Origin: Belnapia sp. F-4-1
GTDB lineage: Bacteria; Pseudomonadota; Alphaproteobacteria; Acetobacterales; Acetobacteraceae
NCBI RefSeq assembly: GCF_000802185.1
Contig: NZ_KN676113.1
Coordinates: 1,694,819-1,758,818 of the forward strand
DNA: 64,000 nt
Direction: 5' to 3'
Part shown: in pieces, positions 34,317 through 44,362 of the stretch
How positions within the stretch are numbered: the first letter of the stretch is position 1
Layout: every line of letters starts with the position of its first letter
The notes under the pieces: generated by a model
Seen by the model: the letters and a program-made list of their open reading frames with translations, nothing else
What the model was told of the DNA's origin: nothing
Databases searched by the model: none
Translations under genes and position numbers: made by a program

Positions 34317-35922
34317 CTGGTGCCTGCCGCTGCTGTTCGCCGTCATCCTGTCCGCCGTGGCGACCATGCCTTACTGGTCGGCCGATGGCGCAACCCGGGG
34401 CGTCGGCTGGTACTGTGCGGCCATGCTGCTGGCAAGCTTCGGCCTCGTCGGCACGGCGATGGTCATGGCGCGGCGGATGCGCCAGCTCGACGCGCAGCTG
34501 AAGGCCGGCTCGGCCGCGCTGGCAACAAGCGAGGCGCAGCTGCGCCGGGCACAGCGCATCGGCCGGGTCGGCGGCTTCGAGATCGACCTGCGCTCCGACG
34601 TCAACCTCCGCTCCGGCGAGTACATGACCCTCCAGGGACTGCCCGGCGAGGCGCGGATCGAGCGCCACGCGGATTGGGTGGCACGGCTGCATCCCGAAGA
34701 CCGGGAGCGGGCGGAGCGGCGCTTCCTCGAAGCCGTGGCCGATGGGACCGGCATCACCGACTACGCGCAGGAATACCGCATCCACGCCCCGGACGGCACG
34801 TTACGCTGGATCGCCGCCCGCGCCGAGATCGAGCGCGATGCCGCAGGCCGTGCGCTGCGCATGATCGGCGCGCATGTCGACGTCACCGCGTTGAAGCAGG
34901 CCGAGGCGGCGCGGCGGGCGAGCGAGGAGCGGCTGCACCTGGCGCAGGGGGCGGCAGGAATCGGCCTTTGGGAGCGGGACCTGGTGACGGGCGAGGCCAT
35001 CTGGTCCGCCGAGCAGTACCGGCTGACCGGCTTCGACCCGGCGGCCGGGCCACCGGGCCGCGAAGCCTTCGAGGCGCGCATCCTGGCCGAGGACCGGCTG
35101 CACGCGATCGCGCCGTCCAGCGCGCCGGATGGCGGCTTCCGCCGGGAGTTCCGCATCCGCCATGCGGGCGACGGCAGCACCCGCAGCATCCTGGCCCTCG
35201 GCCGGGTGTTCCGCGATGCGGCGGGGCGGCCGGTGCGGCTGATCGGCGTCAATCTCGACATCACCGACCGGGTCCGCGCCGAGGAGCGCCAGGCGCTGCT
35301 GACGCGGGAGCTGGACCATCGGGCGAAGAATGCCCTCGCCGTGGTGCAGGCGGCGCTGCGGCTGACGGCGCGGGAGGATCCGGAGGCCTTCGCCCGCAGC
35401 GTCGAGGGCCGTGTCGCCGCGCTGACGCGGGCGCATACGCTGCTGGCCGAGGGCGGCTGGACCGGGGCCGAGCTGCGCGTCCTGCTGCAGGGCGAGCTGG
35501 CGCCTTTCCTCGCGGGACCGGAGCAGATGCAGCTGGAGGGCCCGCCGGTGACGCTGGCGCCGGTGGCGGCGCAGCCCATCGCCATGGCGGTGCACGAGCT
35601 GGCGACGAATGCGATGAAATACGGCGCGCTCTCCACCGCTGCCGGCCGGGTGCGGCTGGGCTGGGGCGAGGAGGGTGGTTGGCTGACCATCGACTGGGCG
35701 GAGGAGGGCGGGCCCGCCCCGGCCGGCACCCCGGCGCGGCGCGGCTTCGGCACGCGGGTGATCGAGGCGACGCTCGCCGGGCAGCTGGGCGGCGCGGTGG
35801 AGCGGGACTGGCCGCCGGGCGGGATGCGATGCCGCATCCGCCTGCCGGTCGCCCGGGTCATCGCCCGGTCGCGCCCGGCGGCGGAAGCGCCGCAACTGAC
35901 CTTCGAAGGGCTGGAGGATTGA
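34261..35922 (+). CDS. HWE-family sensor histidine kinase with two PAS domains
   Basis: A 553-residue membrane sensor kinase. TM segments lie at about 17-37 and 50-70. Two PAS/PAC modules follow (about 95-215 and 220-340; each ends in an ID-V-T/D-R type linker). The kinase core has the HWE-type phospho-His353 in LDHRAKNALAVVQAAL, the N box HELATNAMKYGALS and the late GFGTRVIEATLAGQ motif. These kinases often signal to single-domain regulators. I chose ATG 34261 to include TM1; there is no clear ribosome-binding site, and ATG 34366 is the fallback. Confidence 0.88.
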   Translation: MPPDPAPAARRPAQPTDLIWCLPLLFAVILSAVATMPYWSADGATRGVGWYCAAMLLASFGLVGTAMVMARRMRQLDAQLKAGSAALATSEAQLRRAQRIGRVGGFEIDLRSDVNLRSGEYMTLQGLPGEARIERHADWVARLHPEDRERAERRFLEAVADGTGITDYAQEYRIHAPDGTLRWIAARAEIERDAAGRALRMIGAHVDVTALKQAEAARRASEERLHLAQGAAGIGLWERDLVTGEAIWSAEQYRLTGFDPAAGPPGREAFEARILAEDRLHAIAPSSAPDGGFRREFRIRHAGDGSTRSILALGRVFRDAAGRPVRLIGVNLDITDRVRAEERQALLTRELDHRAKNALAVVQAALRLTAREDPEAFARSVEGRVAALTRAHTLLAEGGWTGAELRVLLQGELAPFLAGPEQMQLEGPPVTLAPVAAQPIAMAVHELATNAMKYGALSTAAGRVRLGWGEEGGWLTIDWAEEGGPAPAGTPARRGFGTRVIEATLAGQLGGAVERDWPPGGMRCRIRLPVARVIARSRPAAEAPQLTFEGLED

Positions 35923-35931
35923 TCCGCGGGG

Positions 35932-37236
35932 CTACCGGGCGGCGCTGACCCGCCAGATGCGGTTGCCGACGTCATCGGCCACCAGCAGCCGGCCCTGGCG
36001 GTCGATGGCGACGCCGACCGGGCGGCCGAGCGCATGCCCCTCGGCGTCGAGGAAGCCGGTCAGCACGTCGACCGGCGGCCCGTTCGGCTTGCCGCCCGCG
36101 AAGGGCACGAAGACCACCTTGTAGCCGCTCGGCGGCCGGCGGTTCCAGGAGCCGTGCTGGCCGATGAAGGCGCCTTCGCGAAAGGGCGGCGGCAGGCGGC
36201 TACCGGTGGCGAAGGCGAGGCCGAGCGAGGCGGTGTGCGGCCCGAGGGCGTAGTCCGGCACGATGGCGCGGGCCACGAGGTCCGGCCGCGGCGGCTGCAC
36301 CCGCGCATCCACATGCTGGCCGTAATAGCTGTAGGGCCAGCCATAGAAGCCGCCCTCCTGCACCGAGGTCATGTAGTCCGGCACCAGGTCGCTGCCGATC
36401 TCGTCCCGCTCGTTGACCGCGGTCCAGAGGCGCCCCGTCTCCGGCTCCCAGGCCATGCCGACCGGGTTGCGAAGGCCGGAGGCGAAGACGCGGCGCCTGC
36501 CGGTGCGGATGTCGATCTCGAGGATGGCGGCGCGGTCCGTCTCCGCCTCCAGGCCGCGCTCGGCGACGTTGCTGTTGGAGCCGATGCTGGCATAGAGCTT
36601 CGTGCCATCGGCGCTGGCGACGATGTTCTTGGTCCAATGGTGATTGATCGGCCCGCCGGGGAGCGGGGCCAGCACCTCGCCCGGCGTGGCGATGCGCGTC
36701 TCGCCCGTGCGGTAGGGAAAGCGCACCACCGCATCGGCATTGGCGACGAAAAGATCCTCGCCCACCAGCGCCATGCCGAAGGGCGAGGTCAGCCCCTCCA
36801 GGAAGGCCGTGCGCGTCTCCGCCACGCCGTCGCCATCGGCATCGCGCAGCAGGGTGATGCGGTTGGCGCTCGGCACCCCGGCGCCGGCGCGCGCCATCAC
36901 CTGGCGCATGACCCAGCCGCGGATGCCGCCGCTATCCTCCGGCTTGGGCGGGGCATTGGTTTCGGCGACCAGCACGTCGCCGTTCGGCAGGAGGTAGAGC
37001 CAGCGCGGATGGTCGAGCCCGGCGGCGAAGGGCTGGACGCGCAGGCCCTCGGCCGGCGTCGGCGCGGCGCCCTCGGGCCAGCCGCGGGCGGGGGCGATGT
37101 TGACGGTCGGGATCCAGCTCGACCGCGGTGCGGGCAATTGCGGATCAGGGCCCGTGCCTGCGCCGACCGGCAGGCTCGCCTCCTCGCCGCAGCCGGCGAG
37201 GGCAAGGAAAAGAAGGGCGAGAAACTGTGAGCGCAT
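35932..37236 (-). CDS. PQQ-type sugar (sorbosone) dehydrogenase-like lipoprotein
   Basis: A 434-residue exported protein with lipobox LAGC ([16 protein letters not shown]), placing it on a membrane from the periplasmic side. The rest is a beta-propeller of the GSDH/sorbosone-dehydrogenase family: [50 protein letters not shown] and [11 protein letters not shown]. Family members use pyrroloquinoline quinone to oxidise aldoses. ATG 37236 is the start that gives the signal peptide. It is convergent with the kinase, 9 bases apart. Confidence 0.9.
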   Translation of the reverse strand: MRSQFLALLFLALAGCGEEASLPVGAGTGPDPQLPAPRSSWIPTVNIAPARGWPEGAAPTPAEGLRVQPFAAGLDHPRWLYLLPNGDVLVAETNAPPKPEDSGGIRGWVMRQVMARAGAGVPSANRITLLRDADGDGVAETRTAFLEGLTSPFGMALVGEDLFVANADAVVRFPYRTGETRIATPGEVLAPLPGGPINHHWTKNIVASADGTKLYASIGSNSNVAERGLEAETDRAAILEIDIRTGRRRVFASGLRNPVGMAWEPETGRLWTAVNERDEIGSDLVPDYMTSVQEGGFYGWPYSYYGQHVDARVQPPRPDLVARAIVPDYALGPHTASLGLAFATGSRLPPPFREGAFIGQHGSWNRRPPSGYKVVFVPFAGGKPNGPPVDVLTGFLDAEGHALGRPVGVAIDRQGRLLVADDVGNRIWRVSAAR

Positions 37237-37318
37237 GGGCGCGGAACGTCGCCCCTGCTGCCGGGGTTCCCGCAGCCGCCGTTCCACCGGGGCGCGAATT
37301 CGTCTAGGCTGACGACCT

Positions 37319-38946
37319 ATGACTCAGTTCGTCATCCTTCCCGATCCGACCTATGCACAGGACGTCCCACGCAGTTCGTCGCCACCAACATGGTGCCGAA
37401 CCCGTACCCCTTTCCCGGCGGGCCGGCGGAGGTGAAGGTTTCGCTCCAGTTCAAGGGCACGGGCCTGACCTTCGACGGCGCGGTCCCGACTGGCGGCACC
37501 ATCACCGGATCCTGCGCGTGCAGGCGGGGATGAGCGACGCCTTCCTGTTCATCGACCACATCGCCGTCTCCAGCGCGGCGCTCGGCGGGCTGATCCGAGC
37601 CCGGGACGAGGCGGGCGTGGCGGCGCTGGTGCTCGCCGGGCACGACACCGTCACCACCTCCTTCCACGGCAACCTCGCCAGCGGCCATGCCGGCGACGAC
37701 GCCATCCGCAGCCGCGAGGGAAACGGCACCGCTCTCGGCGGCGAGGGGCGGGATTCGATCGAGGCCGGGACGGGCGACGACCTGGTCTTCGGCCAGGCGG
37801 GGGACAACGTCCTGCTGGGCGAGGCCGGCAGGAACAGGCTCGATGGCGGCGACGGCAGCGACGCCGCCCATGGCGGCGTGGAGGATGACGTGATCCTTGG
37901 CGGGCTCGGCGACGATACGCTCTTCGGCGAGGCGGGGCACGACCACCTGCTGGGCGAGGCCGGAGATGACAGCCTGCTGGGCGGCGTCGATGGCGATGTG
38001 CTGAAGGCGGCGGCGGCCGCGATTTCCTCTTCGCCGATGCGGGGGGCGACAGCCTGCTCGGCGGGGCGGGGGCGGATACGCTCGAGGGCGGTGCCGAGGG
38101 CGATACGCTGCATGGCGGCGCCAACCCGGACGCGATGCAGGGCGGCGCCGGCAACGATGTCTACTACGTCGACGACGTCGCAGACCAGGCGGCCGAGCAC
38201 GCGGGCGAGGGCATCGACGAGGTGCGCGCTTCGGCCAGCTTCGCCCTGCCCGGCGAGGTGGAGCGGCTGACGCTGCTGCCGAAGACGGGCAACAGCATCG
38301 GCATCGGCAATGCGCTGGCCAACACCGTCACCGGGAACGAGGGCGAGAACCTGCTGATCGGCGCCGGCGGGGATAACACCATCCGCGGCGATGCCGGCAA
38401 GGATGCGCTGCAGGGCGCTGACGGGAATGACAGCCTTGACGGCGGCGATGGCAATGACTCGCTCGAGGGCGGCGCCGACGCCGATGTGCTCGTCGGCGGG
38501 GCGGGCGACGACACCTATGTGGTCGACACCGCTGCGGATCGCGTGATGGAGGCGCCGGGCGGCGGGCGGGACGTGATGCTGGTCGCCATTCCCGGAGGTG
38601 GGGCGGGGGCGGACATTCTCGTCGGCAACGTTGGGGCGACCTGGCTCAGGAGCGGCGCCGGGGATGACACGCTGGACGGGGCGGGGCCCACGACGTGCTG
38701 TTCGGTGAGGCGGGGGCGGGTGTGTTCAGGCTTGGCCCCGGCAGCGGCCGCGACCTGATCGGCGACTTCGTGCCAGGGATCGACCGGCTGCAGCTCAGCG
38801 GCTTCGGCAGCTTCGAGGCGGTGCAGGCGGCGATGCGCGATGGGCCAGGCGGCGTCAGCATCCTCCTCGACGAGCCGGGCGATGCCGTGGTGCTGCGCGG
38901 GGCCGCCGCGGCGAGCCTCGCCGCGGCGGATGTCATCCCGGCTTAG
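37319..38946 (+). pseudogene. frame-broken RTX/hemolysin-type calcium-binding repeat protein
   Basis: The gene starts [16 protein letters not shown] and ends GAAAASLAAADVIPA, but it is read in five consecutive frames. The breaks fall at about 37366, 37508, 38006 and 38686. Each is repaired by restoring one G or C in a short run, giving exactly 544 codons. The repaired protein has an N-terminal beta domain (FVATNMVPNPYPFPGG), many GGxGxDxL nonapeptide repeats (GGAGADTLEGG, GGDGNDSLEGG, GGAGDDTYVVD) and a C-terminal RDLIGDFVPGIDRLQLS segment, as in type-I secreted proteins. It is either a decaying gene or homopolymer sequencing error. Confidence 0.8.
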
Positions 38947-39623
38947 GCGGTCTTCTGCGCCAGGTGCGGGAACATCGCCAGCTTCGCGGCCTCGTCCATC
39001 TCCGCCTTGAAGGCATGCCGCTCCTTCAGCGCCAGGGCGCGGGCGGCGGCGGGGCGGGCGTTGATCTCGTCCAGGTGGCGCTTCACGTTCGGCAGGGTGG
39101 CGAAGGCGTCGTCGCCGAGGACGAAGGGCACCAGGCGCGACCAGCCCCAGACGGCCATGTCGACGATGCCATAGTCGTCGCCGAGCATGAAGCGGCGGTC
39201 GGCGAGGCGGGCATCGAGGATGCCCCAATGGCGCCTCGCCTCGAAGACATAGCGGTTGACCGCATACTCCTTCGGCTCCGGCGCGAAGCGGGTGAAGTGG
39301 ACGGCCTGGCCGGAATAGGGGCCGATACCGGTGGCGACGAACATCAGCCAGGAGAGCATCGGGCCGCGCCCGCCGGCGGGCGGCAGGAACTGCCCGGTCT
39401 TCTCGGCCAGGTAGAGCAGGATGGCGTTGCTGTCGAACACCACCTGGTCGCCATCGACGATGGCGGGGACCTTGGCGTTCGGGTTGATCTTCAGGAATTC
39501 GGGGCTGTGCTGCTCACCCTTGCGGGTATCGACCGGCATCGGCTCATAGGCCAGGCCCATCTCCTCGAGGCAGAGGGCGACCTTGGTCGGGTTCGGAGCG
39601 AGGTTGTAGTGGAAGCGGATCAC
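38943..39623 (-). CDS. glutathione S-transferase family protein
   Basis: A 226-residue GST with a thioredoxin-like N-terminal half (IRFHYNLAPNPTKVALCLEE; NAKVPAIVDGDQVVFDSNAIL) and an all-helical C-terminal half (DDYGIVDMAVWGWSRL). The GTG start at 39623 has GGGAGGA eight bases upstream. The usual Tyr/Ser/Cys is not obvious at the first helix, where the sequence is NLAPNP, so substrate class cannot be assigned. Its stop overlaps the end of the RTX frame on the other strand by four bases. Confidence 0.93.
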   Translation of the reverse strand: MIRFHYNLAPNPTKVALCLEEMGLAYEPMPVDTRKGEQHSPEFLKINPNAKVPAIVDGDQVVFDSNAILLYLAEKTGQFLPPAGGRGPMLSWLMFVATGIGPYSGQAVHFTRFAPEPKEYAVNRYVFEARRHWGILDARLADRRFMLGDDYGIVDMAVWGWSRLVPFVLGDDAFATLPNVKRHLDEINARPAAARALALKERHAFKAEMDEAAKLAMFPHLAQKTA

Positions 39624-39692
39624 GGCCTTATCCTCCCTGTGACGGCGGGAGGATAAGGCGCGCCCCCTCGCGCCGAGGCAAGGGGCGTGACC

Positions 39693-40004
39693 TCAGGCCT
39701 TGGCGGCCTTGCGCTTCGCCTTTTTCATGCCGGCCAGCGCCGCATCCTTCAGCGAGGGGCTGGCCTTGAAGCGGACGGTCGCACCCGCCTTCACCGCCAC
39801 CTTCTCGCCGGTGCGAGGGTTGAGCGCGGTGCGCTTCGCCGTCTCGCGCACGATGAAGGCGCCGAAATCGGGGATGGTGAACCGGCCGGTCTCGACAATC
39901 TCCCCCTTGATGGCGGCGATGATGTCGCTCGCCAGGGCGTTGGCCGCGATGGTCGGCATCTCGGTCGACTTGACGATGACGTCGGTCAGGAACTTCTTCG
40001 ACAC
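39693..40004 (-). CDS. HU/IHF family DNA-binding protein (lysine-rich tail)
   Basis: A 103-residue nucleoid protein. The HU core includes IPDFGAFIVRETAKRTALNPRTGEKV, the beta-arm DNA-binding segment, and ends with ATVRFKASPSLK. Unlike the ~90-residue housekeeping HU, it has a basic C-terminal extension (KKAKRKAAKA) and an unusual N terminus (SKKFLTDVIVKSTEM) in place of MNKxELIxxIA, making it a divergent paralogue. GTG 40004 is ten bases from AGGAG; a GTG at 40013 is only two bases from it and seems too close. Confidence 0.88.
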   Translation of the reverse strand: MSKKFLTDVIVKSTEMPTIAANALASDIIAAIKGEIVETGRFTIPDFGAFIVRETAKRTALNPRTGEKVAVKAGATVRFKASPSLKDAALAGMKKAKRKAAKA

Positions 40005-40137
40005 GCACTGCACTCCTTTCGATTCGCCGGGAGATAGCGCGATCCGCGCCGTTTGTCAGGCATAACCTTGCATGGAGGGGACGCTTGCGGGGCGCCCCCG
40101 GCTCTGGAAGATTTCGCCCTGCACCGAGGGAATCGCC

Positions 40138-40734
40138 ATGAAGCTCGCCTATTCGCCCGCCAGCCCCTATGTCCGCAAGGTCGTGGCCTGCGCCATTGCC
40201 CGAGGACTGGACAGCAGCATCGAGCGCTGGAAGGTCCCGACCACGGACCCGGCCCTCTGGCCAGCGAACCCGCTCTCCAAGGTGCCCGCGCTCGTCACCG
40301 GGGAAGGGATGGCGCTCTACGACAGCCCGGTCATCTGCGAATACCTCGACAGCATCGGCGATGCGCCGAAGCTCTTCCCCGAGGCCGGGCCGGCGCGCTG
40401 GGTGGCGCTGCGGCAGCAGGCGCTCGGCGACGGCATCATGGATGCGAGCCAGCCGCGCCGGCGCGAGATCGCCCTGCCGCAGGACCAGGGGCGGCAGGAG
40501 TACATCGCGTTGCAACAGGGCAAGGTGGCCCGGGCCCTCGACGTGCTGGAGGCCGAGGCCGACTCACTTGGCCAGCTGACGACGATCGGCGAGATCACCA
40601 TCGGCTGCGCGCTTGGCTATCTCGACTTCCGCTTCCCGCACGAGCCCTGGCGGCCGGGCCACCCGAAGCTGGAAGCCTGGTATGCCAAGGCCGTGGCGCT
40701 GCCCCCGCTGGCGCAGACCATGCCGGTCGGCTAG
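40138..40734 (+). CDS. glutathione S-transferase family protein
   Basis: A 198-residue GST. The N-terminal half, KLAYSPASPYVRKVVACAIARG, has the active-site SPxSP-type Ser; NPLSKVPALV and DSPVICEYLD complete the glutathione site. The C-terminal half is helical (ITIGCALGYLDFRFPHEPW). This is the short 'stress' GST type (YibF-like). ATG 40138 begins the thioredoxin fold. The EVE gene starts four bases after its stop, and it leads a run of four small plus-strand genes. Confidence 0.94.
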   Translation: MKLAYSPASPYVRKVVACAIARGLDSSIERWKVPTTDPALWPANPLSKVPALVTGEGMALYDSPVICEYLDSIGDAPKLFPEAGPARWVALRQQALGDGIMDASQPRRREIALPQDQGRQEYIALQQGKVARALDVLEAEADSLGQLTTIGEITIGCALGYLDFRFPHEPWRPGHPKLEAWYAKAVALPPLAQTMPVG

Positions 40735-40738
40735 GTCC

Positions 40739-41155
40739 ATGGCCCATTGGCTGGTGAAGAGCGAGCCGGATGCTTTCTCCTGGGACCAGCAGGTGGCGCA
40801 TGGCGTGGAGCCCTGGACCGGTGTGCGCAACGCGCTCGCGGCCAACAACCTCCGCGCCATGCGCATCGGCGACCGGGCCTTCTTTTACCACTCCAATATC
40901 GGCAAGGAGATCGTCGGCATCGTCGAGGTGGTCCGCGAGGCCTATCCCGACCCGACCGACGAGACCGGGCGCTGGGTCTGCGTCGACATGAAGGCGGCGG
41001 AGCCGGTGCCGAAGCCGGTGACGCTCGCCGCCATCAAGGCCGCGCCCGAGCTGGCGGAGCTTGCGCTGGTGCGGCAGTCGCGCCTTTCCGTGATGCCGGT
41101 CTCCGGCCCGCATTGGGCCATCCTCTGCCGCATGGGCGGCGTGGAGAAGGGGTGA
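40739..41155 (+). CDS. EVE domain-containing protein
   Basis: A 138-residue EVE-domain (PUA-like, DUF55) protein: AHWLVKSEPDAFSWDQ start, WTGVRNALAANNLRAMRIGD, FFYHSNIGKEIVGIVEV, and a C-terminal LVRQSRLSVMPVS. EVE domains bind modified bases in DNA or RNA; single-domain proteins like this are widespread and their role is mostly unknown. ATG 40739 is four bases after the GST stop. It belongs to the GST-EVE-GFA-Rieske run. Confidence 0.95.
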   Translation: MAHWLVKSEPDAFSWDQQVAHGVEPWTGVRNALAANNLRAMRIGDRAFFYHSNIGKEIVGIVEVVREAYPDPTDETGRWVCVDMKAAEPVPKPVTLAAIKAAPELAELALVRQSRLSVMPVSGPHWAILCRMGGVEKG

Positions 41156-41159
41156 GGGA

Positions 41160-41648
41160 ATGCATCTCGAAGGGTCCTGCCAGTGCGGCGCGGTGCGGTT
41201 CCAGCTGGAGAGCCCGCATCCCTATCCCTATCAGCGCTGCTACTGCTCGATCTGCCGCAAGACCCAGGGCGGGGGTGGCTATGCCATCAACCTGGGCGGC
41301 GACAATGCCTCGCTGCGGGTCCAGGGGCGGCAGCATGTCACCGTCTACCATGCCCGGCTGAAGGAGCCGGAGGATGCCCGCGCGCATCGCAGCCCGGCCG
41401 AGCGGCATTTCTGCGGGGTCTGCGGCACTGCGCTCTGGCTCTACGACGCGCGCTGGCCGGAGCTGATCCACCCCTTCGCCTCGGCCATCGATACGCCGCT
41501 GCCCGAGCCGCCGGAGAGCACGCATATCATGCTGGAGTTCAAGGCCCCCTGGGTGGCGGTGGAGGCGGGCCCCAAGGACCGCCGGCATGAGCGCTACCCG
41601 GAGGAAAGCATCGCCGACTGGCATGACCGGCTGGGCCTTTCCCGGTGA
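41160..41648 (+). CDS. GFA family zinc-binding protein
   Basis: A 162-residue protein of the GFA family (fold of glutathione-dependent formaldehyde-activating enzyme). Zinc ligands: Cys7 and Cys9 (GSCQCGAVRF), Cys27, Cys29 and Cys32 (RCYCSICRK), Cys85 and Cys88 (HFCGVCGTAL). Whether it acts on formaldehyde is unknown; most family members are uncharacterised. Its stop overlaps the next start by four bases (GTGA). Confidence 0.94.
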   Translation: MHLEGSCQCGAVRFQLESPHPYPYQRCYCSICRKTQGGGGYAINLGGDNASLRVQGRQHVTVYHARLKEPEDARAHRSPAERHFCGVCGTALWLYDARWPELIHPFASAIDTPLPEPPESTHIMLEFKAPWVAVEAGPKDRRHERYPEESIADWHDRLGLSR

Positions 41649-41998
41649 TCGGCCCCGGCGAGCGGGTGCTCTGCGCGGCCGAGGAGATCGAGGAGGGGGC
41701 AGCGCGCGGCTTCCCCGCGCTGCCCGGCCGCTTCACCGGCCTCTTCGCCGTCCGCAAGGGCGGCGAGGTCCGGGTCTACGTCAACTCCTGCCCGCATATC
41801 GGCCTGCCGCTGGAGCCGCTGCCGAACCGCTTCCTCGATACCCGCAAGGCGCACATCGTCTGCGCCGTCCATGGCGCCCGCTTCCGCATCGAGGATGGGG
41901 TCTGCATCAGCGGCCCCTGCATCGGCCAGGAGCTGGAGATGGTGCCATGCCGGGTGGAGGAGGGGATGCTGGTGGTGCCGGCGGATGCCGGAGAGTAG
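41645..41998 (+). CDS. Rieske [2Fe-2S] ferredoxin-like protein
   Basis: A 117-residue single-domain Rieske protein. The cluster ligands are Cys49 and His51 (SCPHIGLPL) and Cys73 and His76 (IVCAVHGARF). Stand-alone proteins of this kind serve as electron carriers to oxygenases or have unknown partners. The GTG start is coupled to the GFA gene. No oxygenase gene is adjacent. Confidence 0.93.
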   Translation: MIGPGERVLCAAEEIEEGAARGFPALPGRFTGLFAVRKGGEVRVYVNSCPHIGLPLEPLPNRFLDTRKAHIVCAVHGARFRIEDGVCISGPCIGQELEMVPCRVEEGMLVVPADAGE

Positions 41999-42226
41999 CG
42001 GCCCTTCGGCAGAACCCGCGGCATCCGGACCGAACCCCCTTCGCCCCGTCTGCGCTGGCTCCGGCTTGCCCTGTGGCGTGCCATCCCAGGTGCAATTTCG
42101 GCCGGCGACGCCCGACCGCGCCAGAAACGAAATGCAGTCGCCAAGGCGCCGCTTGCCCGATTGACGCGGCTCAAGGCGGCGTGGCCAAACTAGCCCCATA
42201 AGACCCGCCCGAGGGGAGACGCCAAC

Positions 42227-44161
42227 ATGTCCGATGAACAACTGATCGCGGTGAAGCCGGCGGTCGCCGCCGCCGCTCATGTGACGCGCGAGCAGCATGC
42301 CGCCATGACCGGGACGGCCGCCGCCGACCCGGGCGGCTTCTGGGCCAGAGAGGCGGGCCGCGTCGCCTGGATCAAGCCCCCGACCCGCATCAAGAATACC
42401 AGCTTCACCGGCGATGTCTCGATCCGCTGGTTCGAGGACGGGGTGCTGAACGCCTCCGTCTCCTGCCTCGACCGGCACTTGGCGAGCCGCGGCGACCAGG
42501 TGGCGATCATTTGGGAAGGCGACGACCCCAACAGCGATGCCAAGGTCACCTACAAGGATTTGCACGCGCGGGTCTGCCGCCTCGGCAATGCGCTGCGCGA
42601 GCTGGGGGTGAAGAAGGGCGACCGGGTCTGCATCTACCTGCCGATGATCGTCGAGGCGGCGGTCGCCATGCTGGCCTGCGCGCGGGTCGGCGCCGTCCAT
42701 TCCATCGTCTTCGGCGGCTTCTCGCCGGACAGCCTAGCCTCGCGCATCCAGGACAGCGAGTGCACGGTGCTCATCACCGCGGATGAGGGGCGGCGCGGCG
42801 GGCGCAACGTCGCGCTGAAGACCAATGCCGACGAGGCGCTGGCGACCTGCCCGAGCATCGGCTCGGTCGTCGTGGTAAGGAACACCGGCGCCGCCGTGCC
42901 CATGCAGGAAGGGCGCGACCACTGGTACGAGGAGATCACCGCGAAGCAGCCGGCCGAATGCGCGCCGGAGCCGATGGGGGCGGAGGACCCGCTCTTCATC
43001 CTCTACACCAGCGGCTCCACAGGCAAGCCGAAGGGCGTGCTGCACACGACGGGCGGCTACCTCGTCTGGGCCAGCTACACGCATGAGCTGGTCTTCGACT
43101 ACAAGCCGGGCGAGATCTACTGGTGCACCGCCGATGTCGGCTGGGTGACGGGGCACACCTATATCGTCTACGGCCCGCTGGCGAACGGTGCGACGACGCT
43201 GATGTTCGAGGGCGTGCCGAACTACCCCTCCGTTTCCCGCTTCTGGGAGGTGGTGGACAAGCATCAGGTCAATATCTTCTACACCGCGCCGACCGCCATC
43301 CGCGCCCTGATGCGCGACGGCGAGGCGCCGGTCAAGAAGACCAGCCGCAAGTCGCTCCGCGTCCTGGGCTCCGTCGGCGAGCCGATCAACCCGGAGGCCT
43401 GGCTCTGGTACTACCGCGTCGTCGGCGAGGAGCGTTGCCCGGTCGTCGATACCTGGTGGCAGACGGAGACGGGCGGCATCCTGATCTCCCCGCTGCCGGG
43501 GGCGGTGGCGCAGAAGCCGGGTTCGGCGACGCTGCCGCTGCCCGGCGTGCAGCCGGCGCTGGTGGATGGCGAGGGCAAGCTGTTGGAGGGCGCGACGGAG
43601 GGCAACCTCGTCATCCTCGACAGCTGGCCGGGGCAGGCGCGCACGGTCTATGGCGACCATGAGCGCTTCATCCAGACCTATTTCTCCACCTTCCCCGGCA
43701 TGTACTTCACCGGCGACGGCGCGCGGCGGGATGCCGACGGCTACTGGTGGATCACCGGGCGCGTCGATGACGTGATCAACGTCTCCGGCCACCGCATGGG
43801 CACGGCGGAGATCGAGAGCGCGCTGGTCGCCCATCCGAAGGTCGCCGAGGCGGCGGTCGTCGGCATGCCGCACGACCTGAAGGGCCAGGGCATCTACTGC
43901 TACGTGACGCTGAAGACGGGCGAGGAGCCCTCTGAGGCGCTGCGGAAGGAGCTGGTGGCCTGGGTGCGGAAGGAGATCGGGCCGATCGCCTCGCCGGATG
44001 CCATCCAATGGGCGCCGGGCCTGCCGAAGACGCGGTCGGGGAAGATCATGCGGCGCATCCTCCGCAAGATCGCGGCGAACGAGACCGGAGCGCTCGGCGA
44101 CACCTCGACGCTCGCCGACCCAGGCGTGGTGCAGGAGCTGGTGGCGAACCGCGTCGGCTAG
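42227..44161 (+). CDS. acs: acetyl-CoA synthetase
   Basis: A 644-residue AMP-forming acetate-CoA ligase. The ATP motif [44 protein letters not shown] and the hinge [14 protein letters not shown] are all present. The catalytic lysine, the usual acetylation site, is Lys606 in [10 protein letters not shown]. Length matches Acs. GAGGGGAG precedes ATG 42227. An imperfect inverted repeat lies about 23 bases after the stop. Confidence 0.98.
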   Translation: MSDEQLIAVKPAVAAAAHVTREQHAAMTGTAAADPGGFWAREAGRVAWIKPPTRIKNTSFTGDVSIRWFEDGVLNASVSCLDRHLASRGDQVAIIWEGDDPNSDAKVTYKDLHARVCRLGNALRELGVKKGDRVCIYLPMIVEAAVAMLACARVGAVHSIVFGGFSPDSLASRIQDSECTVLITADEGRRGGRNVALKTNADEALATCPSIGSVVVVRNTGAAVPMQEGRDHWYEEITAKQPAECAPEPMGAEDPLFILYTSGSTGKPKGVLHTTGGYLVWASYTHELVFDYKPGEIYWCTADVGWVTGHTYIVYGPLANGATTLMFEGVPNYPSVSRFWEVVDKHQVNIFYTAPTAIRALMRDGEAPVKKTSRKSLRVLGSVGEPINPEAWLWYYRVVGEERCPVVDTWWQTETGGILISPLPGAVAQKPGSATLPLPGVQPALVDGEGKLLEGATEGNLVILDSWPGQARTVYGDHERFIQTYFSTFPGMYFTGDGARRDADGYWWITGRVDDVINVSGHRMGTAEIESALVAHPKVAEAAVVGMPHDLKGQGIYCYVTLKTGEEPSEALRKELVAWVRKEIGPIASPDAIQWAPGLPKTRSGKIMRRILRKIAANETGALGDTSTLADPGVVQELVANRVG

Positions 44162-44183
44162 GCACTGGAACAACTGGTGAATC

Positions 44184-44222
44184 TTGAATCCAGGGCGCGA
44201 AAATTAGATGCCCTGGAATCAA
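44184..44222 (+). terminator. imperfect hairpin after acs
   Basis: TTGAATCCAGGGC and GCCCTGGAATCAA pair with one mismatch (13 positions) around a 13-base AT-rich loop, starting 23 bases after the acs stop. There is no U-run, so it may be a processing or regulatory structure rather than a classic terminator. Confidence 0.5.
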
Positions 44223-44294
44223 GACCCTGGTTCGAGTCGCGCGAACGAATCGCTGACGGGCGACTCGGATCGGCGGGAAAGTCTTTCGGCACAA

Positions 44295-44331
44295 GGGCTT
44301 GTGGTTCGTCGGTTTGGACATCCACAAGCCC
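44295..44331. terminator. hairpin upstream of the DUF1674 stop side
   Basis: GGGCTTGTGG and CCACAAGCCC form a perfect 10-bp stem with a 17-base loop, in the gap between convergent acs and the DUF1674 gene. It probably ends the DUF1674 transcript on the minus strand. The surrounding ~200 bp are visibly less GC-rich than the genes. Confidence 0.5.
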
Positions 44332-44362
44332 GTTCCCGCTCCGGTCAGGGACCGAATCGGGA

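Noticed and set aside
44215-44250. tRNA-like GGTTCGAGTC T-loop sequence
   Set aside because: The flanking bases do not form a T stem, and no acceptor or anticodon arm can be drawn.
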